From a virus, in IMG/VR virus record IMGVR_UViG_3300025122_000010, positions 20,103 through 84,102 of that record: DNA of 64,000 bases; one strand, written 5' to 3'. Numbering within the stretch: the stretch's first letter is position 1; the number at the start of each line of letters is the position of its first letter. The notes beneath the pieces were generated by a model. That model was not told the origin of the DNA. It did no database searches and saw only the letters and a program-made list of their open reading frames with translations. This document shows positions 53,431 through 62,458 of the stretch, piece after piece. A program made the position numbers and the translations under genes.

Positions 53431-54437
53431 CAAAAGAGCAAGAACTTCGTGTTTTAATAAGCATATTGGGTGACTTCAAATCATATGACAATAACGACAA
53501 TTATGTTTTCCGTTGTCCGAATTGCAATCATAGGACTGCCCATCTTGCTGTCCAATTAGTAACACAGAAGTATCATTGCTTTATATGCGAATTCAGTGGA
53601 ATAGGACATGAGAGAAGCTTAAGAAGACTTGGCTTTTATAGACAAAGCAAGTTGTTTTCTGAAAAATCAGCAATATATAAGAGCTTCTCTAAAGAATATA
53701 TTGAAAGCTTGATAAGAGGTGACACACTCAATTTAAGCTATACTCAAACTGAAGACTTATTTATCCCAGCACATTATGAATATTTGTATAGAAATAGACA
53801 TAAATTTCTTTTCAATGTGGGATATAACTATCTTTTAAGTCGAGGTGTTGATGATGATGACTTGATAAAATACAATGTGTATTATTCAATTGAAGAAAGA
53901 AGAATTTTGATACCTTCTTTTGATTGCGACTTCAAACTAAACTATTACATTACTAGATCTGTAGATGATGGCGTATATAGCAAATATCTGAATCCAAAGT
54001 CAAACAAGACAAACTTGATATTCAATGAGTTCTTGATAGATTGGAGTTCAGAATTGATTCTTGTTGAAGGTGTGTTTGATGCAATATTATCAAGGAAAAA
54101 CTCTGTTCCGTTGTTGGGTTCAAGCATGAACAAAAGCACAAAGCTGTTTAGAGAAATAAAGAAGAACAACACACCAGTTGTCTTGGCTTTAGATCCAGAC
54201 GCACTTGATAAGCAGTGTAAAATAGCTGAGTTGTTGTTTAAAAACAATATATCGGTTTGCTCTTTAGATATGAGTAAAGAGAAAGGCGATGTTGCAGAAA
54301 TAGGTTGTGATAGACTTGACAGTTTGATAAGTTCTTCAAGTAGTTTTGATTTTACTCAATTGGTTCAATCTCACATGATAACTGGAGGCAGAATTGAGAA
54401 TAGCACACACAGCAGACTGGCACATACGCTTACTTAA
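53427..54437 (+). CDS. DNA primase, DnaG-like
   Basis: This 336-aa protein has an N-terminal zinc-binding domain (FRCPNCNHR and YHCFICEFSG) and a TOPRIM core (ELILVEGVFDAIL with Glu, then VVLALDPDALDK with DxD). It lays RNA primers for lagging-strand synthesis together with the helicase at 32096. Its C-terminal 44 nt overlap the SbcDC fusion gene. Confidence 0.85.
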   Translation: MTKEQELRVLISILGDFKSYDNNDNYVFRCPNCNHRTAHLAVQLVTQKYHCFICEFSGIGHERSLRRLGFYRQSKLFSEKSAIYKSFSKEYIESLIRGDTLNLSYTQTEDLFIPAHYEYLYRNRHKFLFNVGYNYLLSRGVDDDDLIKYNVYYSIEERRILIPSFDCDFKLNYYITRSVDDGVYSKYLNPKSNKTNLIFNEFLIDWSSELILVEGVFDAILSRKNSVPLLGSSMNKSTKLFREIKKNNTPVVLALDPDALDKQCKIAELLFKNNISVCSLDMSKEKGDVAEIGCDRLDSLISSSSSFDFTQLVQSHMITGGRIENSTHSRLAHTLT

Positions 54438-57400
54438 GAGACACAAAGAGTATAGAAAAGTATTTAAGGGCTTTAAAGACTCATTGATAAAAAATGAAAT
54501 AGATTTAATCGTAGTTGCTGGAGATGTGTTTCATAATAAAACAAGCTTATCTCCAGAAGCTATGAATTTAGCAACAGATATTTTTTCAGAACTATCAGAA
54601 GACTTTGACATCCATATTATCCCAGGGAACCATGATTGTATTGTAAACTTGCCAGGTAGATTAGATGCTATATCACCTGTGTTAAGACACACTCCTAATA
54701 AATCTAACAACAACCTATTCTTATACAAGAATAGCGGATTGTTCTATGATGAAAAGCATAAGATTTGTTTTGGTGTGTTCTGTATAAATGATGAAGCAAA
54801 TTTTCCAGTTGAAATAAAAGAAAGAATTGAAGACTATACTTATATTGCTTTATTCCACGGAGCATTGGATAAAGCAGTAACTGACGTTCACTATGTCTTA
54901 AACACTAGATATACTTGTAACATGTTTAAAGAGTATGATCTAGCATTGCTTGGTGACATACATAAGCATCAAGTGCTACTCAATGATGTTTCTAACTTCC
55001 CAAGAGTGGTATATCCTGGAGCACTCATACAACAAAACTTTGGTGAATCACTAGAAAAAGGATATGTAATTTGGGATTTAGACAAGAAGACTTGTGATTT
55101 TGAAAGAATGGAGAATGATCACGGTTACTATACAATGAAGATTTCTAAAGATGATGATGTAGATAGTGTAATAAGAAACATTTCTGATATGCCCAAATTT
55201 CCTAGTATAAGAGTTTTTATAGAGAGTTCTAGATACAACCAAGTTACATTGAGAAATATTGCTTCTACTATAAAAGAAATATACAATCCAACTACTCTTT
55301 CTATTGAAGTTGATAGTGAAACAATTATAAATGACTTGGAATTTGGTGACTTGAAAGTTGAAGATGTTTCTCAACTACATGTTCAACAGAAACTATTAAG
55401 AGACTGGTTTGCAGCATATGATGTGACAAATGTAGAATTAGAAAAGATTATGAATATGCATAGTAATTTTTTCTATTCTAATGTTGAAGATGAAGAGCAA
55501 ATACATAGAGGCACTAAATGGTCTGTTGATAACATGAAGTTCTCTAATACATTCTCTTATGGTAAAGACAACTCAATAGATTTCAATAACCTTAAGGGAC
55601 TAGTAGGAATATTCTCACCAAACAAAACTGGTAAATCAGCATTGCTAACAACCCTATTGAATGGTTTGTTTAATCTATCAGATAGAGTGTCCAGGAGAAA
55701 TCTCGCTGAATTGATAAACTTCAAAGAGAACTCAGCAAGCATAAACATCGAATTGTCAGTTGATAACAAGCGGTTTCGTATTGATAGAGAAATAGAGAAA
55801 TATGACGTTGAAAGAAATAAGGGACAATCTAAAGTTCAACTAGTAGATATAACTGATGATGAAGTTCTACTGTCTGGTGAATCAACTAAAAATGAAACAG
55901 AAAGAATATTGAGAAATATGATTGGTAGTTTTAATGATCATAGTATGATAACATTCGGAATGCAAGACAAGCTTACTAGCTTCATTGATTTGAATCAGTC
56001 ATTAAGAAAAGAAACTCTTTCAAGGTTTCTTGGTATTGATGTTATAGACAACTTGTTCTCTACAATAAAGACTGAATGTGATAGCTTGTCAAAGCTTATA
56101 CAACAATATAAGAACCATGACTTTACATCAATACTTTCTGCTTACACTGAACAGAAAAGTAAAGTAGAAAAAGAGATTGAAAGCTCAGAAGCATTGAAAA
56201 CTGAAATATCTAAAGAAGTCAACAATGTAAGAAACAACATAAGTTCAATGCAAGAGACATTATTTAATATTGATGGAGTCGAATATAGTGAAGAAGAGAT
56301 TCTTAAGAGTGTAGGTTCCTTTAAAGAAGCAATTAAAGAAAACAAAGAAAAAATATCTGATCTTGTTTCAAGAGAGAAAATCTATAAAGAAAGCAACAGT
56401 GGATTGAAACTACAATTAGAGAGCTTTGATAAGAGTGAAATCGATGAATTCATTTCAAAGCTCAATAATAATAGAGAGATGCTTCAAGCAGTAAGGAACT
56501 CCATTATATTGCTTAAGAAGGATATAAAGAACGCTAGTAGAATGGCAGGAAATCTAGAGAAGCATGACTGGTTTGAGAGCAATGAACTTTGTAAGAAATG
56601 CTCCTTCCTTTCAGATGCTTTTGGTGCTAAGAAATCTTTGGAAAACTACACTCTTCAAATTGAAGAAAAGCAAATAGAAGAAGAAAGAGCCAAGGAGAAA
56701 ACTGATAGATATGAGAATGCTGAAGAAAGACTAAGAGATTACCAAGCAATAGTAACTGAAATAGAGAGCAACAGAAGGAAATTGGAGCTTAATACCATAG
56801 AAATCGAATCACATCGGAACAAGTTGAATGGCAACAAGATAGAGTTATCATTATTTGAAGAATTGCAAAAACGTTATAAGAGAAACAAAGAGCAAATTGA
56901 ACATAACAGTGTGACTAAAGAGCTAATAGAGAAGCAACGTTCTGGTCTATCTGTATTCGAAGGTCAACTATCTAAAGTTGACAAGATGATAAATACAAAA
57001 AATTCAGAGTTAGGAACGATACTACAAAAGATTAATGACCTAGATGATTCAATAAAAGAGCTAGTTAAAATTGAAGAGCAGTTTAGACTTGCATCTTTAC
57101 TCAAAGACGCTCTTTCTAAAGACGGTATACCATTACAGATTATAGAGCAAGTCATACCAAGAATTAATGCTGAGTTAGTTAAGATACTATCAAATGTAGT
57201 AGATTTTGGTATAATATTTGAAATTGATAAAGAGTCTAAAGATATTGATATTTATATAGATGACGGAGATTGTGTTAGATCTATAAGCTTGGGTTCTGGA
57301 ATGGAAAGAACTATAAGCTCAATTGCTTTAAGAGCCGCTATAGCTAATATATCATTAATACCTAGTTGTAACTTGTTTATTATAGATGAGGGCTTTGGAA

Positions 57401-57573
57401 CTCTAGACTCTGATAATTTGAATAACATGAACATGATGCTTGGGTATCTAAAATCTACATTTGATACTGTTATAGTTATCTCGCATATTCAAGAAATGCA
57501 AGACATCTGTGACTATATAATATCAATTGAAAGAGATGAGAATGGGTATTCAAAGTTGAAGATTGGAGCATAG
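54394..57573 (+). CDS. fused SbcD-SbcC (Mre11-Rad50) nuclease-ATPase
   Basis: A single 1059-aa protein combines both subunits. The N-terminal 230 residues are a calcineurin-type nuclease: HTADWHI, VAGDVFHNK, IIPGNHDC, LLGDIHKH. From about 400 the ABC ATPase begins: Walker A FSPNKTGKSALL, a long coiled coil with a zinc-hook-like CKKC near 732, signature SLGSGMERT near 965, Walker B LFIIDEGFGTL and a switch His in VISHIQ. In T4 these are separate genes 47 and 46. Start TTG with GGAGG 7 nt upstream. It resects DNA ends for recombination. Confidence 0.9.
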   Translation: MRIAHTADWHIRLLKRHKEYRKVFKGFKDSLIKNEIDLIVVAGDVFHNKTSLSPEAMNLATDIFSELSEDFDIHIIPGNHDCIVNLPGRLDAISPVLRHTPNKSNNNLFLYKNSGLFYDEKHKICFGVFCINDEANFPVEIKERIEDYTYIALFHGALDKAVTDVHYVLNTRYTCNMFKEYDLALLGDIHKHQVLLNDVSNFPRVVYPGALIQQNFGESLEKGYVIWDLDKKTCDFERMENDHGYYTMKISKDDDVDSVIRNISDMPKFPSIRVFIESSRYNQVTLRNIASTIKEIYNPTTLSIEVDSETIINDLEFGDLKVEDVSQLHVQQKLLRDWFAAYDVTNVELEKIMNMHSNFFYSNVEDEEQIHRGTKWSVDNMKFSNTFSYGKDNSIDFNNLKGLVGIFSPNKTGKSALLTTLLNGLFNLSDRVSRRNLAELINFKENSASINIELSVDNKRFRIDREIEKYDVERNKGQSKVQLVDITDDEVLLSGESTKNETERILRNMIGSFNDHSMITFGMQDKLTSFIDLNQSLRKETLSRFLGIDVIDNLFSTIKTECDSLSKLIQQYKNHDFTSILSAYTEQKSKVEKEIESSEALKTEISKEVNNVRNNISSMQETLFNIDGVEYSEEEILKSVGSFKEAIKENKEKISDLVSREKIYKESNSGLKLQLESFDKSEIDEFISKLNNNREMLQAVRNSIILLKKDIKNASRMAGNLEKHDWFESNELCKKCSFLSDAFGAKKSLENYTLQIEEKQIEEERAKEKTDRYENAEERLRDYQAIVTEIESNRRKLELNTIEIESHRNKLNGNKIELSLFEELQKRYKRNKEQIEHNSVTKELIEKQRSGLSVFEGQLSKVDKMINTKNSELGTILQKINDLDDSIKELVKIEEQFRLASLLKDALSKDGIPLQIIEQVIPRINAELVKILSNVVDFGIIFEIDKESKDIDIYIDDGDCVRSISLGSGMERTISSIALRAAIANISLIPSCNLFIIDEGFGTLDSDNLNNMNMMLGYLKSTFDTVIVISHIQEMQDICDYIISIERDENGYSKLKIGA

Positions 57574-57653
57574 TGATTGATTACGATGAGATTCTTGACA
57601 ACATAAATAAAATAAGCTCAGGCAACCACAAAAGAACACAATCTAGAATTTGA
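57573..57653 (+). CDS. possible small peptide, 26 aa
   Basis: GTG start overlapping the preceding stop (TAGTG), GGAG upstream. It reads MIDYDEILDNINKISSGNHK plus six residues. The 63 nt after it hold no gene until the holin. It may be a truncated gene. Confidence 0.3.
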   Translation: MIDYDEILDNINKISSGNHKRTQSRI

Positions 57654-57716
57654 AAAAATATTTGAAACAAATCATAAATACGGAATTACAGTATGGAAGT
57701 ATCATAAGGAGGTGAC

Positions 57717-58229
57717 ATGATGGGAATAGGGGCATTGTTAAAGGGCGCTGCTGGTATTATCACTGGTGGACTTGGTGATCTACCTGGCAAGATAGTTGAC
57801 ACAGTATCAAGACAGTTTCCAGCTAAGATGTCAGATGCAGAAAAGAAAGCAATGGAAGTTGAAATCATGAAGGTTACAACTGCAACAGAAATCAAAATGA
57901 TGTCTGCTTGGAATAAGCAAGAACAACAGTTCCAGGATTTCACAAAAGAGATGGAGGGTACGGCATCTGATCTGAAAAGTATTCCAATTGTAGGACCTCT
58001 TGTTATATTCATGAGAGGTGCATTTAGACCAGTTTGTGCATATGGCACATTGTTTATTGATTTCATGGCACTTTCAGGCAAATGGAATATAGAAGCAATA
58101 GCAGCTACTAATGCTGATCAAGCTTGGGCATTACTATGGGCTATTAACATATGTGTTCTTACATTCTACTTTGGCGAAAGAGCTATCAAGAATGTAGCTC
58201 CGTTGATTGAAAGACTAATGAAGAAATAG
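57717..58229 (+). CDS. holin, 3TM (GTA-holin-like) family
   Basis: A very strong AAGGAGGTGA precedes the ATG. This 170-aa protein has the family pattern: glycine-rich start (GALLKGAAGIITGG), a charged helical middle, then IVGPLVIFMRGAFRPVCAYG and two further hydrophobic segments (TLFIDFMALSG, ALLWAINICVLTFYFG) with a basic end. It would permeabilise the inner membrane at lysis. Lytic enzymes may lie near; the gene at 58239 and the DUF5675-like gene at 60331 are candidates for associated roles. Confidence 0.75.
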   Translation: MMGIGALLKGAAGIITGGLGDLPGKIVDTVSRQFPAKMSDAEKKAMEVEIMKVTTATEIKMMSAWNKQEQQFQDFTKEMEGTASDLKSIPIVGPLVIFMRGAFRPVCAYGTLFIDFMALSGKWNIEAIAATNADQAWALLWAINICVLTFYFGERAIKNVAPLIERLMKK

Positions 58230-58238
58230 AGAATTTAA

Positions 58239-58568
58239 ATGAGATTAAGAGATTTGTTTGAATCTGAAGAAGATACTTGCGGTAGTGCAACTCTTCGAGC
58301 TTTTGGAATAACTACACCTGGAGCAACAAAATGGGCAAATGTTCAAACATTATTAAAAAAAGCAGGGCATAAATTAAGCCCAGAAGTTCCTGCTTGGGGA
58401 ACAAATAAGCCTACACTCAGTAGCTTTATTAAGAACCACAAAAATGGCGATTTTGTGATTTTCACATCAGATCATATAATGGCATTAAGAGATGGGAAAT
58501 TGACAGATACAGACGAAACTCGTGGCGGAAGACGTAAAGTAATAGAAGCTTACAAAGTGTCTAAATAA
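58239..58568 (+). CDS. papain-like fold protein, 109 aa
   Basis: This small protein has the order C (DTCGSATLRAFG), then KPTLSSFIKNHKNGDFVIF, HIMALRDGKLTD and GGRRKVIEAYKV. It matches a family of small papain-like proteins with a Cys-His-Asp arrangement that I know from phages and bacteria. Activity is not shown. It begins MRLRDLFESEED, one of the recurring N-terminal leaders in this region. Confidence 0.5.
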   Translation: MRLRDLFESEEDTCGSATLRAFGITTPGATKWANVQTLLKKAGHKLSPEVPAWGTNKPTLSSFIKNHKNGDFVIFTSDHIMALRDGKLTDTDETRGGRRKVIEAYKVSK

Positions 58569-58578
58569 GAGAATTTGA

Positions 58579-60015
58579 ATGAAACTTAGGAAAGTGCTCA
58601 TAAAGATGAATGAAGGAAAAACAGAGAAGGCTGCAGAGCAGTTTCTGTCTAAGATGGTAAGAAGTTCTCCATTCAAAGGGAAAGTGTATATTGCTGGAGG
58701 ATATGTCAGAGATGAATTTATGGGATTGGATCCTAAAGACATTGACATCGTAGTTGAACTGTCACAAGGAGGGATCAAATTCGCAGAGTATGTAACGAAA
58801 CAGATGGGCAACTATAAGAAGGGGTCCAATCCCGTTATATATCCAAAGTTTGGTACAGCCAAGTTCAATCTCAAAGGAAAGCATAACGGACTAGATCTAT
58901 CTGGAATAGAGGTAGAAGCTGTAATGTCCAGGTCAGAACAGTATACTAGAGGGTCAAGGAAACCAGATGTAAAGCCAGGAACACTAAAGCAAGATGTTGA
59001 AAGGAGAGATTTCACAGTAAACAGTTTGCTAAAAGATCTAACTTCGGGTGAAGTTGTAGATCTAACAGGACAAGGGAAAGCTGATATAAAGAAGGGTGTT
59101 ATTAGAACTCCTTTAGATCCGAATATAATCTTTTCAGAAGACCCATTAAGAATGCTAAGAGCTATTCGTTTCACAGTAAAATATGGTTGGGATTTACCTC
59201 TATTTATGATTAGAGCAATAAAGAAGAACTCCAAAAAGATTAATTCTATTTCATCAGAACGAATAAGAGATGAATTCGATAAGATGCTAGGAACCAAGAA
59301 ACCCAAGCAAGCTGTAAGATTATTGAAGATCACAGGTCTCATGCAACATATCATGCCTGAGCTACAATCTACAATAGGAGTTACACAAAACAAGTACCAC
59401 ACAGTAGATGTATGGAATCACCTTCTTGACGTATTAGAGAAGGTACCGACTGATGTCACCAAGAGATTGGCAGCACTATTCCATGACATAGGGAAACCTA
59501 CTGTTAAGAAGATTATAGACAATGAAGTGCATTTCTATCAGCATGAAGATATAAGTGCAGAGATTGCTGAGAAGATGATGAGAAGGTTGAAGTATCCTAA
59601 CGAAATCATTAGCAAAGTAACTTCTCTTGTTAAATCTCATATGAGACTAAAGAGTGCTGGTGATAAGGGAGAGAAGATTTCTGATAAGGCTCTAAGAAAA
59701 TTCAAGAGAAATGTAGGCGATCATCTCGAAGATGTATTAGATCTAATGGATGCTGATAACAAATCACATAGTGGTCATTCTTCTATACAAGGACAGATTC
59801 CAGGAATCAGAACTAGATTAAAGGGACTAAAGGACGCTCCTAAAACTGGCGGTAGCCAATACAGCATTCCGATAACGGGTGATGATATTAGAAATTTAGG
59901 AGTCAATCCTGGTCCCATCTATAAGAAAATACTATCAGCTGTGCAAGATGCTGCAGATGACGATCCGAGTCTAACTAGAAACCAAGCATTAGCAATTGTC
60001 AAGGGGATGATATAA
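58579..60015 (+). CDS. cca: CCA-adding enzyme / tRNA nucleotidyltransferase
   Basis: This 478-aa protein has the class II nucleotidyltransferase head VYIAGGYVRDEFMGLDPKDI (GG...DxD), the RRDFTVNSLLKDL motif, LRMLRAIRFTVKYG, a neck domain (RIRDEFDKML), then a C-terminal HD domain (LAALFHDIGKP). It adds or repairs CCA at tRNA 3' ends. Most island tRNAs encode CCA, so repair is the more likely role, apart from tRNA-Ser(TGA), which ends in CCC. It shares the M-K-L leader. Phage copies are rare. Confidence 0.9.
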   Translation: MKLRKVLIKMNEGKTEKAAEQFLSKMVRSSPFKGKVYIAGGYVRDEFMGLDPKDIDIVVELSQGGIKFAEYVTKQMGNYKKGSNPVIYPKFGTAKFNLKGKHNGLDLSGIEVEAVMSRSEQYTRGSRKPDVKPGTLKQDVERRDFTVNSLLKDLTSGEVVDLTGQGKADIKKGVIRTPLDPNIIFSEDPLRMLRAIRFTVKYGWDLPLFMIRAIKKNSKKINSISSERIRDEFDKMLGTKKPKQAVRLLKITGLMQHIMPELQSTIGVTQNKYHTVDVWNHLLDVLEKVPTDVTKRLAALFHDIGKPTVKKIIDNEVHFYQHEDISAEIAEKMMRRLKYPNEIISKVTSLVKSHMRLKSAGDKGEKISDKALRKFKRNVGDHLEDVLDLMDADNKSHSGHSSIQGQIPGIRTRLKGLKDAPKTGGSQYSIPITGDDIRNLGVNPGPIYKKILSAVQDAADDDPSLTRNQALAIVKGMI

Positions 60016-60320
60016 TGAAGTTAAGCGAAGCAACTTTTCAACCAGACGTAAATTCAATAGCTGGATTTGTAAAGAAGTTACACCCTGATGATGTTGACAA
60101 AGATGAGGATAGTATATCTTTCACTCATTATTATAAAGGTGGTAACAGAAAACAGGGAGTTAGTTCTGTAATTCACTTCACTCCAAAAGGTTATTACTAT
60201 GAAGGTGGAACTTTCGGAACGAAAGACAAGCTTAATAAGAAAATAAAGGCTACAACTAACAGTAATAGCTTGTTCAAAGAAATTCAAGACTGGCTCTGGG
60301 AAATGAACGTGTTAAACTAA
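60015..60320 (+). CDS. hypothetical protein, 101 aa
   Basis: AAGGGG precedes the ATG, which overlaps the CCA enzyme stop. It starts MKLSEATFQPD, the local leader type with L-x-E. The rest has a beta-rich central part (SISFTHYYKGGNRKQGVSSV). Function unknown; a virion or injected protein is possible. Confidence 0.5.
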   Translation: MKLSEATFQPDVNSIAGFVKKLHPDDVDKDEDSISFTHYYKGGNRKQGVSSVIHFTPKGYYYEGGTFGTKDKLNKKIKATTNSNSLFKEIQDWLWEMNVLN

Positions 60321-60330
60321 AGGATATAAT

Positions 60331-60822
60331 ATGATTCTAATTCTAGAACGTTTTTCTGATAATGGTGACAGCACTCTTGGTTTGTTGTACGTAAGAGCCC
60401 CGGCCTATAAAGCTTATAAGAAGCAGTTTCTATGTTTTACATTAGAAGATGAGAAGAGAACTAAGAAAATCTATGGTGAAACACGCATACCTGAAGGGAA
60501 CTATAATTTAAAACTAAGAACAGAAGGTGGTTTCCATGCTAGATATACACAAAGATTTGGGACAGATTTCCACAAAGGAATGCTCCAGATAATGAATGTT
60601 CCAAACTTTGAGGATGTTTTGATCCATACAGGTAATGATGATGGAGATACGGCTGGTTGTGTGCTAGTAGGAGATATAGCTGTACAGAATATTACAACTG
60701 AAGGATCGATCAGATCATCAACTGATGCTTACAAAAGAATATATCCAGATATTGCTGAACGACTATTGAATGGTGGATCTGTGCTTTTAATAATTAAAGA
60801 TGCCTCATTCCATGATTTCTAA
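60331..60822 (+). CDS. DUF5675-like protein, 163 aa
   Basis: The pattern TRIPEGNYNLKLRTEGGFHA, RYTQRFGTDFHKGMLQI, and VLIHTGNDDGDTAGCVLVG fits the DUF5675 family seen in phages and bacteria, with conserved His and Cys near the C-terminus. Its function is not established; the His/Asp/Cys layout recalls hydrolase or transpeptidase folds. AAAGGA precedes the ATG. It ends before the terminator at 60854. Confidence 0.7.
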   Translation: MILILERFSDNGDSTLGLLYVRAPAYKAYKKQFLCFTLEDEKRTKKIYGETRIPEGNYNLKLRTEGGFHARYTQRFGTDFHKGMLQIMNVPNFEDVLIHTGNDDGDTAGCVLVGDIAVQNITTEGSIRSSTDAYKRIYPDIAERLLNGGSVLLIIKDASFHDF

Positions 60823-60853
60823 CACATGAACTAAAAAATGAAGTATTGTACTG

Positions 60854-60888
60854 AAAAAGCTAGATATGATTATCTAGCTTTTTTTTTA
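60854..60888 (+). terminator. intrinsic terminator
   Basis: A 12-bp stem (AAAAAGCTAGAT/ATCTAGCTTTTT) with a 6-nt loop followed by eight T. It closes the holin-to-DUF5675 unit. Confidence 0.85.
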
Positions 60889-60921
60889 TTGCTATAAAGT
60901 GTAAAAACGACATCGTATTAA

Positions 60922-60933
60922 ATATTTATATAG
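60922..60933 (+). promoter_or_regulatory. ATATTTATATAG motif, third copy
   Basis: An exact copy of the 12-mer at 1693 and 28674, here after a terminator and 60 nt upstream of the gene at 60994, where a promoter must lie. Confidence 0.35.
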
Positions 60934-60993
60934 AATACTATATCTAGTAGAGTCTACACACAATTGTGAAAATAGAATGTACGGAGAAAATGA

Positions 60994-61428
60994 ATGGCAA
61001 TAGAAAGCACAGATCGTGCCAATATTTTAGCACCAGCAACAAGTAGTGCTACTGCAACTGAAGCATTAATGCTTGATTGTCAAGACTGGACTCTTACAGT
61101 ACCCGGACAATTAGGAATTGATGTTACAGCTTCTGGGTTGAAGGTTCAAGTAAATAATGCTAATGCAATGGATGCTGCTAAAGCAGATAGCTATGTTGCT
61201 CCAATTATGTATGGAATCAACTCTGTTAATAGAAATCTTAATCAGGTAGCTGCTTCAGCATCTGACTTTGAGGGAAACTGGGTCAATGTTGGCGATATGT
61301 CTGCTTCTGCTTATGTTGGTAATGGTCACTTTGAATGGGTAAGGATAGTTAGAGATGATCCATTTACAGGGTCTATGTCAGCATTCAAAGCTTATCTCAG
61401 ACGTTATCACGATGCCCCGATGGTTTAA
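60994..61428 (+). CDS. possible virion-associated protein, 144 aa
   Basis: GGAG precedes the ATG. The sequence is Ala/Ser/Asn-rich with no charged clusters (PATSSATATEALMLDC, YGINSVNRNLNQVAASASDF) and an aromatic C-terminus (FKAYLRRYHDAPMV). Such composition is common in phage structural proteins. It forms its own unit between a terminator and a hairpin. Not assigned. Confidence 0.5.
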   Translation: MAIESTDRANILAPATSSATATEALMLDCQDWTLTVPGQLGIDVTASGLKVQVNNANAMDAAKADSYVAPIMYGINSVNRNLNQVAASASDFEGNWVNVGDMSASAYVGNGHFEWVRIVRDDPFTGSMSAFKAYLRRYHDAPMV

Positions 61429-61436
61429 TTTAAATC

Positions 61437-61477
61437 GGGAGTGGAGTTTATTATTATATATAGTATGCTCTGCTCCC
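61437..61477 (+). terminator. hairpin after the 60994 gene, weak terminator candidate
   Basis: GGGAG/CTCCC and GAG/CTC stack around an internal TG/TG loop and an AT-rich 21-nt apical loop. No T tract follows, so termination is uncertain. Confidence 0.4.
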
Positions 61478-61504
61478 ATTACAATTCTAGTTAGGAGTAC
61501 TTAA

Positions 61505-61903
61505 ATGAAGCTTAAAAAGAAAGACTTAGTAAACTTGATTGTTGAAGTGATTGAAGAAGCAAAAGATTTACAATCTAAAATACAAAATACAGGTATCCCA
61601 TCTTCAGATGCAAAGTATTTACAAAAATTAATGGAGAAACTGGGAGCACATAGTGTGTATTCTAAGAAAGATTTCATAAAATGGAGGAATAAATATCGTG
61701 GTGGAGAAATTGCAGTTTTCTATCATAGAGATAAAATAACAAACATACCAGAACAACCAAAAAAATACCAAAGGCTGAGAGGAAAACCAGGATTTACTGT
61801 TGAATATCTTGCAAAAAACCGTAATGTTGTAAGTATAGGAGCAAAGTTATCAGATGCCATTAATGATATTTCTAAATTTATAAAAAACCACATTGAAAGT
61901 TGA
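61505..61903 (+). CDS. hypothetical basic protein, 132 aa
   Basis: AGGAG precedes the ATG. It starts MKLKKKDLVNLIVEVIEEAK, a longer version of the local leader with I-x-E triplets. The rest is basic and may bind nucleic acid (PEQPKKYQRLRGKPGFTVEY). Function unknown. Confidence 0.5.
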   Translation: MKLKKKDLVNLIVEVIEEAKDLQSKIQNTGIPSSDAKYLQKLMEKLGAHSVYSKKDFIKWRNKYRGGEIAVFYHRDKITNIPEQPKKYQRLRGKPGFTVEYLAKNRNVVSIGAKLSDAINDISKFIKNHIES

Positions 61904-61919
61904 TTGCAAGAGCAAATGA

Positions 61920-62108
61920 ATGAAGCTAAATGATTCATTAAATGAGCTGAATACAGCAAACATAGTTAAACATTTAAATCCGAAACAACGTCTCGCTGCT
62001 GTAATGGAAATAGCAGACAGCTTAATGCAAGATCCGAAATATGCAAAATACAAAGAGAAGTTAATAACAATGCGTCGCCTGGCTTCTGCAATGGCAATCG
62101 GCGTTTAA
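61920..62108 (+). CDS. small protein, 62 aa
   Basis: It starts MKLNDSLNELN (local leader with L-N-E) and continues as a helical basic segment (HLNPKQRLAAVMEIADSLMQ). The ribosome site is weak (AGAG). Function unknown. Confidence 0.45.
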   Translation: MKLNDSLNELNTANIVKHLNPKQRLAAVMEIADSLMQDPKYAKYKEKLITMRRLASAMAIGV

Positions 62109-62122
62109 CAACAGGAGGATGT

Positions 62123-62398
62123 ATGGCAAAGGAAGTTGTGGGAGTCCATCCAGGAACTGGACTTCCTTTAGTTCGTTCAAAACATAAGTTTGTGAAACCG
62201 AAGTCTGTTAATAAAAAAGAAGGAAGCAAGTTACCTCTTAACCCATTTTTCTGTCCTTGCAAAGATCCAGAGACAGGAGAGCAATGTGGTAAAATTATGG
62301 GACCTTGGGACACATACTGCTATAATTTGTATGGCATGTGTGAAGATTGTTTTAGGAAGCATAATAATCATGTTGAATTAAAGAAGCCCGAAGTTTAA
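62123..62398 (+). CDS. Cys-rich zinc-binding protein, 91 aa
   Basis: AGGAGG precedes the ATG. The C-terminal half has PFFCPCKDPETGEQCGK and TYCYNLYGMCEDCF, enough cysteines for two zinc sites. This one lacks the local leader. Function unknown. Confidence 0.55.
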   Translation: MAKEVVGVHPGTGLPLVRSKHKFVKPKSVNKKEGSKLPLNPFFCPCKDPETGEQCGKIMGPWDTYCYNLYGMCEDCFRKHNNHVELKKPEV

Positions 62399-62458
62399 AA
62401 TTCCCATAAACATAATTATAAAATAATGCGACAATTGAGTTACCAACGGAGACAATTA

